Positions 16,201 to 23,217 of a stretch of 23,585 nucleotides of DNA are shown here, one piece after another (position 1 is the stretch's first letter; every line of letters begins with the position of its first letter). The position numbers and the translations under genes were made by a program. The notes under the pieces are model-generated. The model saw only the letters and a list, made by a program, of their open reading frames with translations, did no database searches and was not told where the DNA came from. The stretch covers positions 1-23,585 of the forward strand of contig CAYXGT010000045.1 of the NCBI GenBank assembly GCA_964464635.1, written 5' to 3'. The stretch comes from CAYLMG01 sp964464635. GTDB taxonomy: Bacteria > Planctomycetota > Phycisphaerae > Sedimentisphaerales > Anaerobacaceae.

Positions 16201-17776
16201 CGATGGCCGGATTTGTCACCTGGGCAAAGAGCTGTTTGAAATAATCGAACAATAATCTCGGCCTGTCCGAAAGAACAGCCAGAGGCGCATCATCCCCCAT
16301 CGAGCCTACCAGCTCCTGGCCGTTAACCGCCATCGGCGTCAGAACCATTTTCAGCTCTTCGCGAGTATAGCCGAAAGAGCGCATCTTTTTAAATATAGTC
16401 TGCGGGTCGCTGTGTACGAGCTTCGGCGTATCAAAAAGACCCCGCAACTCGATTCTGTTCTCGTCCAGCCAACGACGATAAGGCTTCTGTCTTACAATCT
16501 TGCTCTTTATCTCGTTGTCTGTAATAATCCTTCCTTCAGCGGTATCAATAAGGAACATACGTCCCGGGCGAAGCCGGCCCTTCTGCCTGATTCTCTCGCT
16601 CTTAAAGTCCACGACACCTGCTTCACTTGCAATAACCGCCAGCCCGTCGTTCGTCACCAGGTACCTGCAGGGTCTCAGTCCATTCCTGTCGAGCATCCCG
16701 CCGATTACAGTGCCGTCGGTAAAAACCATAGCAGCCGGTCCGTCCCACGGCTCCATAACGGCAGCATGGTATTCATAAAAAGCACGCTTGTCGGTACTGA
16801 TGTGATACTTTGTTCCGAAAGCCTCAGGAATCATCATCATCATAGAATGAGGCATACTACGACCCGAGCGTACAAGCAGCTCAAGAACGCTGTCGAAACA
16901 TTCCGAGTCACTGGCACCGTCTCTGAGAATCGGGAAAAGGTCACTGATATTGTCACCGAAGATTTTGCTTTGCATCTTCGGCTCACGCGCTTTCATCCAG
17001 TTTCTGTTCCCGCTGAGCGTATTTATCTCGCCGTTGTGAGCGATGCATCTGAACGGCTGGGCAAGCTGCCAGTTCGGAAAGGTATTCGTGCTGTATCGCT
17101 GATGTACAACAGTAAGGGCGGATTGTAATTTCTTGTCGGAAAGGTCGGGATAATAGGCGAACAACTGTCGCGCCATAAACATACCCTTGTAGCAGATTGT
17201 TCTCGACGACAGGCTGGTAACATAAAAATCCTTACCAGTGTCTATTGCCTTTTCCCTGATGATTCTTTCCGCTCTTTTTCGAGCAAGATATAAATCCCTC
17301 TCGAAATCTTCGCTCTGCCGGCCGCAACCATCAACAAAGATTTGCCTTATCGAAGGCTCCGCCTGCAGAGCTATCTTTCCGAGACAACTGCTATTAGTCG
17401 GAACAGGCCGCCAGCCGAGTATTTTCATACCATAATGGTTTATTGCAGACTCAAGAACTTCGTCGCAGCTTTTACGAATGTCACTATCCTTCGAGCCGAA
17501 AACCATTCCGACCGCATACCTGCCCGGCTCGCCGAGCGCAAAACCGATTCTTTTGGATTCGGCTGTGAAGAGTTGATGAGGTATCTGAAATAAAATCCCA
17601 GCGCCGTCACCTGTGGTCTCATCAGCACCGGCGGCTCCACGATGATGCAGATTTAATAAAATCTCTTTGCCGTATTCAATTATGGAATGGCTCTTTCTGC
17701 CGGCTATATCGACAACTGCACCGATACCACAGGCATCATGTTCAAAAGACGGATTATATAATCCTTTTTCTTCCAT
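13208..17776 (-). CDS. gltB: Glutamate synthase large subunit
   Basis: This is the catalytic subunit of NADPH-type glutamate synthase (GOGAT). It releases ammonia from glutamine in one domain and transfers it to 2-oxoglutarate in the other. The 1522-aa protein is full length. Cys16 in EHDACGIGA is the amidotransferase nucleophile, exposed after removal of a 15-residue propeptide. The class II amidotransferase domain runs to about 430, followed by the central domain. The FMN synthase domain includes GEGGEDPARY and KPGEGGQLPG. The 3Fe-4S cysteines are 1133, 1139 and 1144 in CTLLRKCHEGAC. The C-terminal GXGXG beta-helix ends the protein. No Shine-Dalgarno sequence precedes ATG 17776, and a TATAAA box ends six bases upstream. 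glnN lies 275 bases upstream on the same strand. Confidence 0.97.
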   Translation of the reverse strand: MEEKGLYNPSFEHDACGIGAVVDIAGRKSHSIIEYGKEILLNLHHRGAAGADETTGDGAGILFQIPHQLFTAESKRIGFALGEPGRYAVGMVFGSKDSDIRKSCDEVLESAINHYGMKILGWRPVPTNSSCLGKIALQAEPSIRQIFVDGCGRQSEDFERDLYLARKRAERIIREKAIDTGKDFYVTSLSSRTICYKGMFMARQLFAYYPDLSDKKLQSALTVVHQRYSTNTFPNWQLAQPFRCIAHNGEINTLSGNRNWMKAREPKMQSKIFGDNISDLFPILRDGASDSECFDSVLELLVRSGRSMPHSMMMMIPEAFGTKYHISTDKRAFYEYHAAVMEPWDGPAAMVFTDGTVIGGMLDRNGLRPCRYLVTNDGLAVIASEAGVVDFKSERIRQKGRLRPGRMFLIDTAEGRIITDNEIKSKIVRQKPYRRWLDENRIELRGLFDTPKLVHSDPQTIFKKMRSFGYTREELKMVLTPMAVNGQELVGSMGDDAPLAVLSDRPRLLFDYFKQLFAQVTNPAIDPLREGLVMSLMVFTGKKQNLLDEGPLHCRQLKLPHPILTNEDIERLRTVSRDDFKCVTISALFDVGTAEPAVAIESAINDLVDSARRAVESGVSFIIISDRGVNESKAAIPSLLAVSAVHHSLLDCGLRKEAGLIVESGEPREVMHFCLLSGFGANAINPYLAFEALDEMQRQGALPADMETIQIADNYIAAIKKGILKTMSKMGISTLRSYCGAQLFEAIGLNSGIIEKYFAGTNSRISGIGLSEIAQYVIALHKDAFQQRPAGALELPYGGFYHFRNNGERHLWNPTTVSRLQHAVRFNDPQAYADYADAVNDQAERLCTLRGLFDFVPADPPRGEAAGKVPLDEVEPAGEIVKRFCTGAMSHGSISKEAHECLAVAMNRLGAMSNTGEGGEDPARYAPLENGDSRNCAIKQVASGRFGVTINYLANAKELQIKIAQGAKPGEGGQLPGHKVTEEIARLRYSTPGVTLISPPPHHDIYSIEDLAQLIYDLKCANPDARVSVKLVAEVGVGTIAAGVAKGGADEVLISGHDGGTGASPLSSIKRTGCPWELGLSETQQVLVMNNLRDRIRIQVDGQMKTGRDVVIAALLGAERFGFGTAALVTLGCTLLRKCHEGACPFGIGTQDERLRKRFAGRPEYVERFMYFIAEEVRQIMAGLGFRKFDDMVGRVERLKTKKAVEHFKAMGLDFSAVFSKPQNPQGSALRQVNLQKRRIDDHIDWQIIEKVKASIENKTKTVFELPIKNTDRAVGTILSNRIVKKYGPQGLPEDSIEITFRGSAGQSFGAFLVAGVTLKLIGESNDYLAKGLSGGRIVVKTPEEAAFPAHENIIAGNTLLYGATRGEVFINGIAGERFCVRNSGATAVVEGVGDHGCEYMTGGTVVVLGKTGCNFAAGMSGGVAYVLDEMQLFDTLCNLDLVELESVWHEDDKKKLYDLVKRYCDWTQSKRAQQILNNWQDMVGKFVKVVPIDYRKAIEKMRAAEQRDTETTPATEEVFYG

Positions 17777-17782
17777 TTTATA

Positions 17783-17788
17783 TTTATA
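17783..17788 (-). promoter_or_regulatory. -10-like box touching the gltB start
   Basis: TATAAA on the minus strand ends six bases before the gltB ATG, so a normal start site would fall on the ATG itself. No convincing -35 is present at 16-18 bp, and the region is AT-rich, so chance is possible. There is no sigma-54 GG-N10-GC pair in the 275 bases upstream of gltB. Confidence 0.3.
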
Positions 17789-17947
17789 AGCTTAGTTAAT
17801 AACCAACATCTATATTCGCCATACTTATTACATAATAAGAACACCTAATTTAATATACTATTTTTTCGAAGATTCAGGCAGTTAATTATCTTTATATCAA
17901 TTTTCAACAATGTTAATACTATCAGGATATGTTATAAGATATTAATA

Positions 17948-17979
17948 GCCCTGAGCAGAGATAAATCTCCACCCAGGGC
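17948..17979 (-). terminator. Two-tier hairpin between glnN and gltB
   Basis: GCCCTG and CAGGGC form the outer stem (17948-17953 with 17974-17979). GAGA and TCTC form an inner stem with a 4-base loop, and the two are separated by a 4x4 internal loop. It lies about 70 bases after the glnN stop. In the minus direction it is followed by TATTAATATC, which is not a proper U-tract. It could be a weak or Rho-assisted terminator, an mRNA end protector, or a leader element for gltB. Confidence 0.4.
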
Positions 17980-18051
17980 CAACCAAAAGCAATTTTTGAA
18001 AAAACTGACTCTTAAATTTTCAACTTAACATCCATAATCCCTTAATGTGCA

Positions 18052-20160
18052 TTATTTCACAAACAACAATTCAGCATAACTCGGCAGAGGCCATAGGTCG
18101 GAATCAACATTCGTTTCGAGCTGGTCGGCAACCTTTCGCAAATTCTTCATTTCTGGAATAATGCTGTCGCGGTAATACTCACCTTTTTTATTAGAATCCG
18201 CCGTAGATGGAGCTTTATCAATCGCTTTCTCAAGAGCCTCAATTGCACCGGTTAGCGAACCAATCAGCTTTGTAACCAAATCCAGCAATTTTTTCTGCAC
18301 GGCAGTCTCGCCACCAGCAGATACGAGTGAAGAAACCGTATCAGCAATGATTTTGCAGTAGTTGTTTACCGCAGGGATAATCTGACGTTTCGCAATGTTA
18401 AGCATCGTCACTGCCTCGATATTGATGGTCATCACATAAGCTTCCATAAGAATTTCCGTCCTTGCCTGCAGTTCATCTTTGCTTAGAACACAATGTTTTT
18501 CGAAAAGTTCAACATTCTCTGTGTTCATAATATTGTCAAGGGCTTCAATCGTCGATACGATATTCGGTAAACCTCTTTTTTCGGCTTCCCTGACCCACTG
18601 CTCGGTATAGTTATCACCGTTATAGAGTATCCGGCTGTGCTCTGAAGCAAACTTTTGCAGAATCTTCTGTGCCGCAGTCTTAACATCACCGTCACTTTCA
18701 AGTTCATCAGCAATTTCAGAAAGCACTTCCGCAACGATAGTATTCAGGACAAAAGCAGGTCCGGCAGTCGATTGCGTTGAACCGACCATCCTGAATTCAA
18801 ATTTATTACCGGTAAAAGCAAAAGGTGAAGTTCTGTTCCGGTCTGTGCAGTCCCTCGGCAGAGGCGGCAACGTTGAAACACCAAGCTTAAGCTCGCCGCC
18901 TTGTCTCGAAGCCTTAGCTCCGCCAGCGGCAAGCTGCTCAATAATGTCGGTTAGCTGCTCACCAAGAAAAATTGAAACAATCGCAGGCGGAGCTTCGTGT
19001 CCGCCAAGACGATGCTCATTACCGACGTTGGCGACAGAGGCTCTTAATAACCTGGCATATTTATCAACAGCCTTCATCACCGCACAAACCATCACAAGAA
19101 AAACCATATTTTCATGGGGCGTAACGCCGGGCTCCAAAAGGTTATTGCCGTCATCGGTTACCATACTCCAGTTGACGTGTTTTCCCGAACCGTTAACGCC
19201 CGCAAAGGGCTTCTCGTGAAGCAGGCAAACAAAACCGTGCCTTAGCGCCACCTTTTGCAATGTCTCCATTGTCAATTGATTATGGTCGGTCGCAACATTT
19301 ACAGTTCCGAAAACCGGCGCAAGCTCATACTGTGCCGGTGAGACTTCGTTGTGCTGTGTTTTCGCAGGCACGCCGATCTTCCAGAGCTCGGTATTGACCT
19401 CGTGCATAAATGATGCAACCCTTTCATGCAAGGTGCCGAAATAATGGTCACTGAGCTCCTGGCCCCTCGGTGACGGCGCACCGAAAAGCGTCCTGCCCGT
19501 CAAAATCAAATCCAGACGTTTCTCATAAAGCGAGCGCTCGACAAGAAAATATTCCTGTTCAGGACCCAGAGTTGCCATGACACGCTTTGAACTGCTATTG
19601 CCCAAAGCCTTCAAAACTCTCATAGCCTGCTTATTCAGAGCATCCATCGAACGAAGCAGAGGAGTCTTTTTGTCCAGCGCCAGGCCGGTATATGAACAAA
19701 AAGCACTGGGAATATAAAGCGTAATATTTTCGCCGTCTTTCTTGATAAACACAGGGCTTGTGCAGTCCCACGCAGTGTATCCTCTTGCCTCGAAGGTCGC
19801 CCTCAGCCCGCCCGAAGGAAAAGATGAAGCATCAGGCTCACCCTGATATAACTCTCTGCCTGAAAATTCCATTATCATTCCACCGTCCGGGGTCGGTGAA
19901 ATAAAGGAATCGTGCTTTTCAGCAGTAAGCCCTGTCATCGGCTGAAACCAATGACAATAATGCGTCGCACCTTTTTCAATAGCCCAGTCCTTGATAGCAT
20001 TTGCAACCACACCGGCAAGTGACGAGTCAAGAAATTCCGAACCCTCGATCGTCCTCTTTAGAGATTTATAAACATCCTTCGGCAAACGCTCACGCATTAC
20101 GACTTCATTGAAAACATTTGAGCCGAACAACTCAGTTATTGATTCATAATTTTCGTTCAT
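18052..20160 (-). CDS. glnN: Glutamine synthetase type III
   Basis: This enzyme makes glutamine from glutamate, ammonia and ATP, the entry step of ammonium assimilation. The 702-aa length is diagnostic of the large type III family (dodecamers of about 75-80 kDa subunits), compared with about 450-470 aa for GlnA. Family features include MTGLTAEKHDSF near 75-86, the metal glutamates in GPEQEYF (199-205), HNEVSPAQYE (270-279) and the ATP/metal segment NGSGKHVNWS (323-332). No type I adenylylation tyrosine motif is expected or seen. The start ATG has a GGGAG ribosome site nine bases upstream. It follows the P-II gene by 61 bases and precedes gltB, giving GS and GOGAT in order. A promoter-like sequence in the 61-base gap may allow separate expression. 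Confidence 0.96.
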   Translation of the reverse strand: MNENYESITELFGSNVFNEVVMRERLPKDVYKSLKRTIEGSEFLDSSLAGVVANAIKDWAIEKGATHYCHWFQPMTGLTAEKHDSFISPTPDGGMIMEFSGRELYQGEPDASSFPSGGLRATFEARGYTAWDCTSPVFIKKDGENITLYIPSAFCSYTGLALDKKTPLLRSMDALNKQAMRVLKALGNSSSKRVMATLGPEQEYFLVERSLYEKRLDLILTGRTLFGAPSPRGQELSDHYFGTLHERVASFMHEVNTELWKIGVPAKTQHNEVSPAQYELAPVFGTVNVATDHNQLTMETLQKVALRHGFVCLLHEKPFAGVNGSGKHVNWSMVTDDGNNLLEPGVTPHENMVFLVMVCAVMKAVDKYARLLRASVANVGNEHRLGGHEAPPAIVSIFLGEQLTDIIEQLAAGGAKASRQGGELKLGVSTLPPLPRDCTDRNRTSPFAFTGNKFEFRMVGSTQSTAGPAFVLNTIVAEVLSEIADELESDGDVKTAAQKILQKFASEHSRILYNGDNYTEQWVREAEKRGLPNIVSTIEALDNIMNTENVELFEKHCVLSKDELQARTEILMEAYVMTINIEAVTMLNIAKRQIIPAVNNYCKIIADTVSSLVSAGGETAVQKKLLDLVTKLIGSLTGAIEALEKAIDKAPSTADSNKKGEYYRDSIIPEMKNLRKVADQLETNVDSDLWPLPSYAELLFVK

Positions 20161-20177
20161 TCTTTTACTCCCGCCTA

Positions 20178-20205
20178 ATTATACCTTTCAATGTTTTTCA
20201 TTCAA
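20178..20205 (-). promoter_or_regulatory. Internal sigma-70-type promoter before glnN
   Basis: On the minus strand TTGAAT (20205-20200) is followed after 16 bases by a perfect TATAAT (20183-20178). Expected +1 is near 20171, giving a leader of about 11 bases that contains the GGGAG ribosome site. It would let glutamine synthetase be made when the sigma-54 promoter of amtB is off. Confidence 0.45.
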
Positions 20206-20221
20206 AAATAACAAAATAAAA

Positions 20222-20563
20222 TTACCCAATCGCCTTATCACCCCTCTCACCGGTGCGAATCCTTATACACTCAGGCAGATCAAGAATAAATATCTTACCG
20301 TCACCTATTTGGCCGGTTCTTGCTCCTTCAATTATTCCGTTAACCGTCTTTTCAACAAAATCTTCATTAACCGCAATTTCAAGTCTGACTTTTTTTAAAA
20401 GATTAATCTCAAACTTGACGCCTCGATAGCTTTCCTCATAACCCTGCTGTTCGCCACAGCCGAGAGCATTCGTTACAGACATTTTTCCTACCTCATATTT
20501 GTATAAAGACCTTTTGACATCATTTAGCTTATGCGGCTGAATATACGCTATGATAAGTTTCAT
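20222..20563 (-). CDS. glnB: P-II nitrogen regulator with Phe at position 51
   Basis: P-II is a trimeric sensor of 2-oxoglutarate, ATP and ADP that controls AmtB and nitrogen enzymes by direct binding. The 113-aa protein has the complete fold. The T-loop is at about 37-55 (GCGEQQGYEESYRGVKF), the B-loop TGQIGDGKIF at 83-92 and the C-loop region RIRTGERGDKAI at 101-112. Gln39, Arg47 (the residue that plugs the AmtB pore) and Lys58 are kept. The uridylylated Tyr51 of enterobacteria is Phe here, the cyanobacterial Ser49 is Val, and Arg38 and Lys40 are Glu and Gln. Covalent control at those sites is therefore unlikely. It lies 30 bases after amtB, the classic glnK position, so glnK is an equally fair name. 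An AAGGA ribosome site is present. Confidence 0.95.
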   Translation of the reverse strand: MKLIIAYIQPHKLNDVKRSLYKYEVGKMSVTNALGCGEQQGYEESYRGVKFEINLLKKVRLEIAVNEDFVEKTVNGIIEGARTGQIGDGKIFILDLPECIRIRTGERGDKAIG

Positions 20564-20593
20564 TGTAAAGTTCCTTTTTTTGAGTAAATTATT

Positions 20594-21955
20594 TTATGTT
20601 GTACTGAATACCTGGAAACCGCTGTAAGCCTCCATTCCGTGCTCGCCGATATCCAGGCCTCTTAGTTCTTCATCCCTGCAAATTCTTAAACCTATTGTCT
20701 TATCAATAAGCTTGAAAACCAGACCCATACTGACAGCTACAAATATTACAGCCCCTGCAATGCCAACCATTTGGATCCCGAGCTGCATAGGATTTCCGCT
20801 GTAAATAAATCCGTTATTTGCCAGGCCGAGCGATTCTTTACCAAAAATCCCAACGCATAAAGTACCCCATATTCCGCACATTCCGTGGACAGGAACAGCC
20901 CCAACCGGGTCATCGATATGCAGCTTATCGAGCAATTCCACACCTTTTACAACAATGTATCCGGCGGCAGCCCCAATAACCATAGCTGCCCAGGGGTCAA
21001 CATAAGCACACGGCGCGGTAATAGCAACAAGTCCCGCCAGTGCGCCGTTCATTGCCATTGATAAATCGGGCTTGCCGTACCTTTTCCATACAGTTGCCAT
21101 AGCAACCAGCCCGCCGAGCGCTGCTGCGATATTGGTATTGAGTGCGACTCTTCCAATCAGTTGACCGTTTCCAACCGAAAGTGTCGAGCCTGCGTTAAAG
21201 CCGAACCAGCCGAACCACAAAATGAATACTCCCAAAGAAGCCAGCGGAATATTGTGTCCTGCAATAACGTTGGGCTTGCCGTCAAGGCCGTATTTTCCTT
21301 CTCTTGGTTTTAAAACGGATGTTCCGACAAGTGCGGCAATGCCCCCCACCGTATGCACAACCGTCGAGCCGGCAAAATCTGCGAAACCCATTTCACTTAG
21401 CAAACCGCCGCCCCAAATCCAGTGCCCGATAACCGGGTATACCAAAGCAGAAATGATAAACGAATAAATAAGGTAAGCACTGAATTTCATTCTCTCTGCC
21501 ATACCGCCTGCAACGATTGTTGCAGCGGCACCGCAAAACGCGGCCTGGAAAAGCCAGAATGCATATAACGGTATCCCGTTGGCTTCATTTCCGAGACCTG
21601 CAAGACATAAACCCTTTGTTCCAATGAAGGCGTTGCCATCACCAAACATAAGAGCATATCCCACAAGAAAGAAACCAAGCGAAGCCATACAAAAATCGAG
21701 AAAGTTTTTTGTCAGTATATTACAGGTATTTTTGGCCCTTATAAAGCCGGCCTCCACCATTCCGAAACCTGCCTGCATAAAAAAGACCAGAAATGCACCA
21801 ATAAGCACCCAGACCGTATCGAGACCTTTGGTAATATCTGATAAATCAATAGAAATTTGCGAGGCATATAACGGTCTTGCTGATAGAAAAATCAAAGCAA
21901 ATACAACTATCAGAATGCTATTTCTAAATACCGCCCTGTTAGTTTTATTACCCAT
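20594..21955 (-). CDS. amtB: Ammonium transporter AmtB
   Basis: This is an inner-membrane ammonium channel of the Amt family, working as a trimer. It starts with a signal-like segment (ILIVVFALIFLSARPLYA), then eleven membrane helices. The twin pore histidines are visible in DFAGSTVVHTVGG and DDPVGAVPVHGMCGIWG, and the phenylalanine gate region in FWLFQAAFCGAAAT. The cytoplasmic tail that contacts P-II reads CRDEELRGLDIGEHGMEAY. I choose ATG 21955 (453 aa) because GGAG lies six bases before it. The frame is open to TTG 21982, which has no ribosome site. The gene is preceded by a perfect sigma-54 promoter and followed 30 bases later by P-II. Confidence 0.95.
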   Translation of the reverse strand: MGNKTNRAVFRNSILIVVFALIFLSARPLYASQISIDLSDITKGLDTVWVLIGAFLVFFMQAGFGMVEAGFIRAKNTCNILTKNFLDFCMASLGFFLVGYALMFGDGNAFIGTKGLCLAGLGNEANGIPLYAFWLFQAAFCGAAATIVAGGMAERMKFSAYLIYSFIISALVYPVIGHWIWGGGLLSEMGFADFAGSTVVHTVGGIAALVGTSVLKPREGKYGLDGKPNVIAGHNIPLASLGVFILWFGWFGFNAGSTLSVGNGQLIGRVALNTNIAAALGGLVAMATVWKRYGKPDLSMAMNGALAGLVAITAPCAYVDPWAAMVIGAAAGYIVVKGVELLDKLHIDDPVGAVPVHGMCGIWGTLCVGIFGKESLGLANNGFIYSGNPMQLGIQMVGIAGAVIFVAVSMGLVFKLIDKTIGLRICRDEELRGLDIGEHGMEAYSGFQVFSTT

Positions 21956-22008
21956 AAATTTCTCCATTCTTTCTGAATTCAACCAGCCAAGTAATTTTAA
22001 TTTATATT

Positions 22009-22024
22009 TGCAAAGGGCGTGCCA
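22009..22024 (-). promoter_or_regulatory. Perfect sigma-54 promoter of amtB
   Basis: On the minus strand the sequence reads TGGCAC-GCCCT-TTGCA, an exact match to the sigma-54 consensus TGGCAC-N5-TTGCW. The expected +1 is near 21998, leaving a leader of about 43 bases before ATG 21955. It would drive amtB, P-II and probably glnN, and needs an enhancer-binding activator. Confidence 0.85.
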
Positions 22025-22102
22025 TAATTCATAAATTCACCTAAGCTCTTATTACCCAAAGAGATATAAAAATTATCGATTAATATTAGCTTTCAATCAT
22101 AT

Positions 22103-22144
22103 AACATATTTGTATTATTCGATTTTATTTAATACATAATTGTA
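22103..22144. promoter_or_regulatory. Paired upstream activator-like sites of amtB
   Basis: Two WACA-N4-TGTA dyads, AACATATTTGTA (22103-22114) and TACATAATTGTA (22133-22144), are spaced 30 bp start to start. They lie 93 and 123 bp upstream of the -12 GC of the amtB sigma-54 promoter, the usual range for enhancer sites. The same pair with the same spacing occurs upstream of the porin. Confidence 0.45.
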
Positions 22145-22203
22145 TTTTAGCATTGTATAACACTAAAATTTATGAATATGGCTTGCCTTAATATAGCTAA
22201 TAA

Positions 22204-22971
22204 TTAGAATCTTTTTGAAAAACTAATACCTGCGAAAAAATAATCGCTTTCACTTCTAAAGGCATCCGATTTTCGAATTGAATCTCCCAAAAGCGTTACA
22301 TAATACAGGTTGCCGGCAAGCGTCCAGCCGTCAGCAAACTCAACAGGAAATGAGGCAGTCAACTGCCAGTAATTCAATTTATCATCATCAACTCCCCAAT
22401 AAGCATGGTTATATGAACTCGAACCCCAGGTAAGCTCTGAGCCAAGAGTTAAACCGACGGGCAAACCAGAGCCAATCTCGAAAATCTTATCTATGGAATG
22501 CTCGAGATTAAACGAGACAAACGTACCTGAAGCAGCGTGAACATCGTGATATACCGTAAAAGACGGGTTCAGCGGCAAATCGAAGTTCAGGCCCCAGTAA
22601 ATTTCTGTCGTATCACCAGCGCTCGGGAAATAATAATAAATCGCACCGAAGGAATAACCAACACCAACAAAACCCGGTAGGTCATCAGAGTAATCCAAGA
22701 TATAGTTGAACTCAGTGAATTCATCATTCTGACCATTTATATTCGTAGTTTCTAAATTGCCCCAGAAGGTAGCTGTCCAGTTTCCAAAACCAATGTCAAC
22801 ATTAGGCCAAAGTACCGGGTCATCCACTACATTCTGACCTCTCCAGATATATTTGCCGACATAATCCAGAGATACATCAATCGAGATATCCTTGTCATCT
22901 CTCGCAAAAGCAAATCCTGAGAAAGCAGAAAGAGACAACAAACAAAACAAAAACATATTTTTTCTTTTCAT
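22204..22971 (-). CDS. Outer-membrane beta-barrel, TorF-like putative porin
   Basis: The 255-aa protein has a clear signal peptide (MKRKNMFLFCLLSLSAFSGF, cut after AFA) and a mature part made of alternating strands rich in Tyr, Trp and Phe. It ends in Phe (GISFSKRF), the usual sorting signal for the outer-membrane BAM machine. The start of the mature part (SLDYVGKYIWRGQNV then PVLWPNVDIG) matches the TorF-type porin pattern 'S-DY-FRG-SQ---PA-QG--D'. The substrate is unknown. Its position before amtB and its sigma-54-like promoter suggest it admits ammonium or another nitrogen compound across the outer membrane. ATG 22971 has GGGGT seven bases upstream. The gap to amtB carries its own promoter, so it is probably a separate transcript. 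Confidence 0.8.
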   Translation of the reverse strand: MKRKNMFLFCLLSLSAFSGFAFARDDKDISIDVSLDYVGKYIWRGQNVVDDPVLWPNVDIGFGNWTATFWGNLETTNINGQNDEFTEFNYILDYSDDLPGFVGVGYSFGAIYYYFPSAGDTTEIYWGLNFDLPLNPSFTVYHDVHAASGTFVSFNLEHSIDKIFEIGSGLPVGLTLGSELTWGSSSYNHAYWGVDDDKLNYWQLTASFPVEFADGWTLAGNLYYVTLLGDSIRKSDAFRSESDYFFAGISFSKRF

Positions 22972-23039
22972 AATTCTTACCCCATCAAAACTTCAAGATT
23001 AATTCAAAACATTTTAATCTGCCTGGTTATTCTGTACAT

Positions 23040-23055
23040 GGCAACTTCAATGCCA
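23040..23055 (-). promoter_or_regulatory. Near-consensus sigma-54 promoter of the porin gene
   Basis: On the minus strand the sequence reads TGGCAT-TGAAG-TTGCC, differing from TGGCAC-N5-TTGCW at two less critical places. The key GG and GC are kept at the correct distance. Expected +1 is about 57 bases before the porin ATG. Confidence 0.6.
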
Positions 23056-23122
23056 AAAAAATAAAAAAATATAACCTATTGATATATAAGAAGTTAAGGA
23101 AAATAACCAGAAATCTAACTGC

Positions 23123-23164
23123 AACATATTTGAAATATTAATAAACTAATGGTACAAATATGTA
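23123..23164. promoter_or_regulatory. Paired upstream activator-like sites between porin and regulator
   Basis: AACATATTTGAA (23123-23134, an imperfect copy) and TACAAATATGTA (23153-23164) are 30 bp apart, as in front of amtB. They lie 82 and 112 bp upstream of the porin -12 GC. The second site is 54 bp before the divergent regulator ATG, so binding here could also control that gene. Confidence 0.45.
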
Positions 23165-23217
23165 GTATATTATGCAATAAAGCTCATTAAAGTAGTTTCA
23201 ATAAGGATTAGAGTTCA

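Noticed and set aside
17777..18051. Sigma-54 promoter before gltB
   Set aside because: I looked for GG-N10-GC on the minus strand; the one GCCA (17818-17821) has no GC at the required distance.
21956..21982. Upstream TTG start for amtB
   Set aside because: It has no ribosome site; ATG 21955 has GGAG at six bases and begins just before the signal segment.
22025..23217. Canonical NifA sites TGT-N10-ACA near amtB and porin
   Set aside because: No exact match was found by eye; the ACA-N4-TGT dyads are a different motif.
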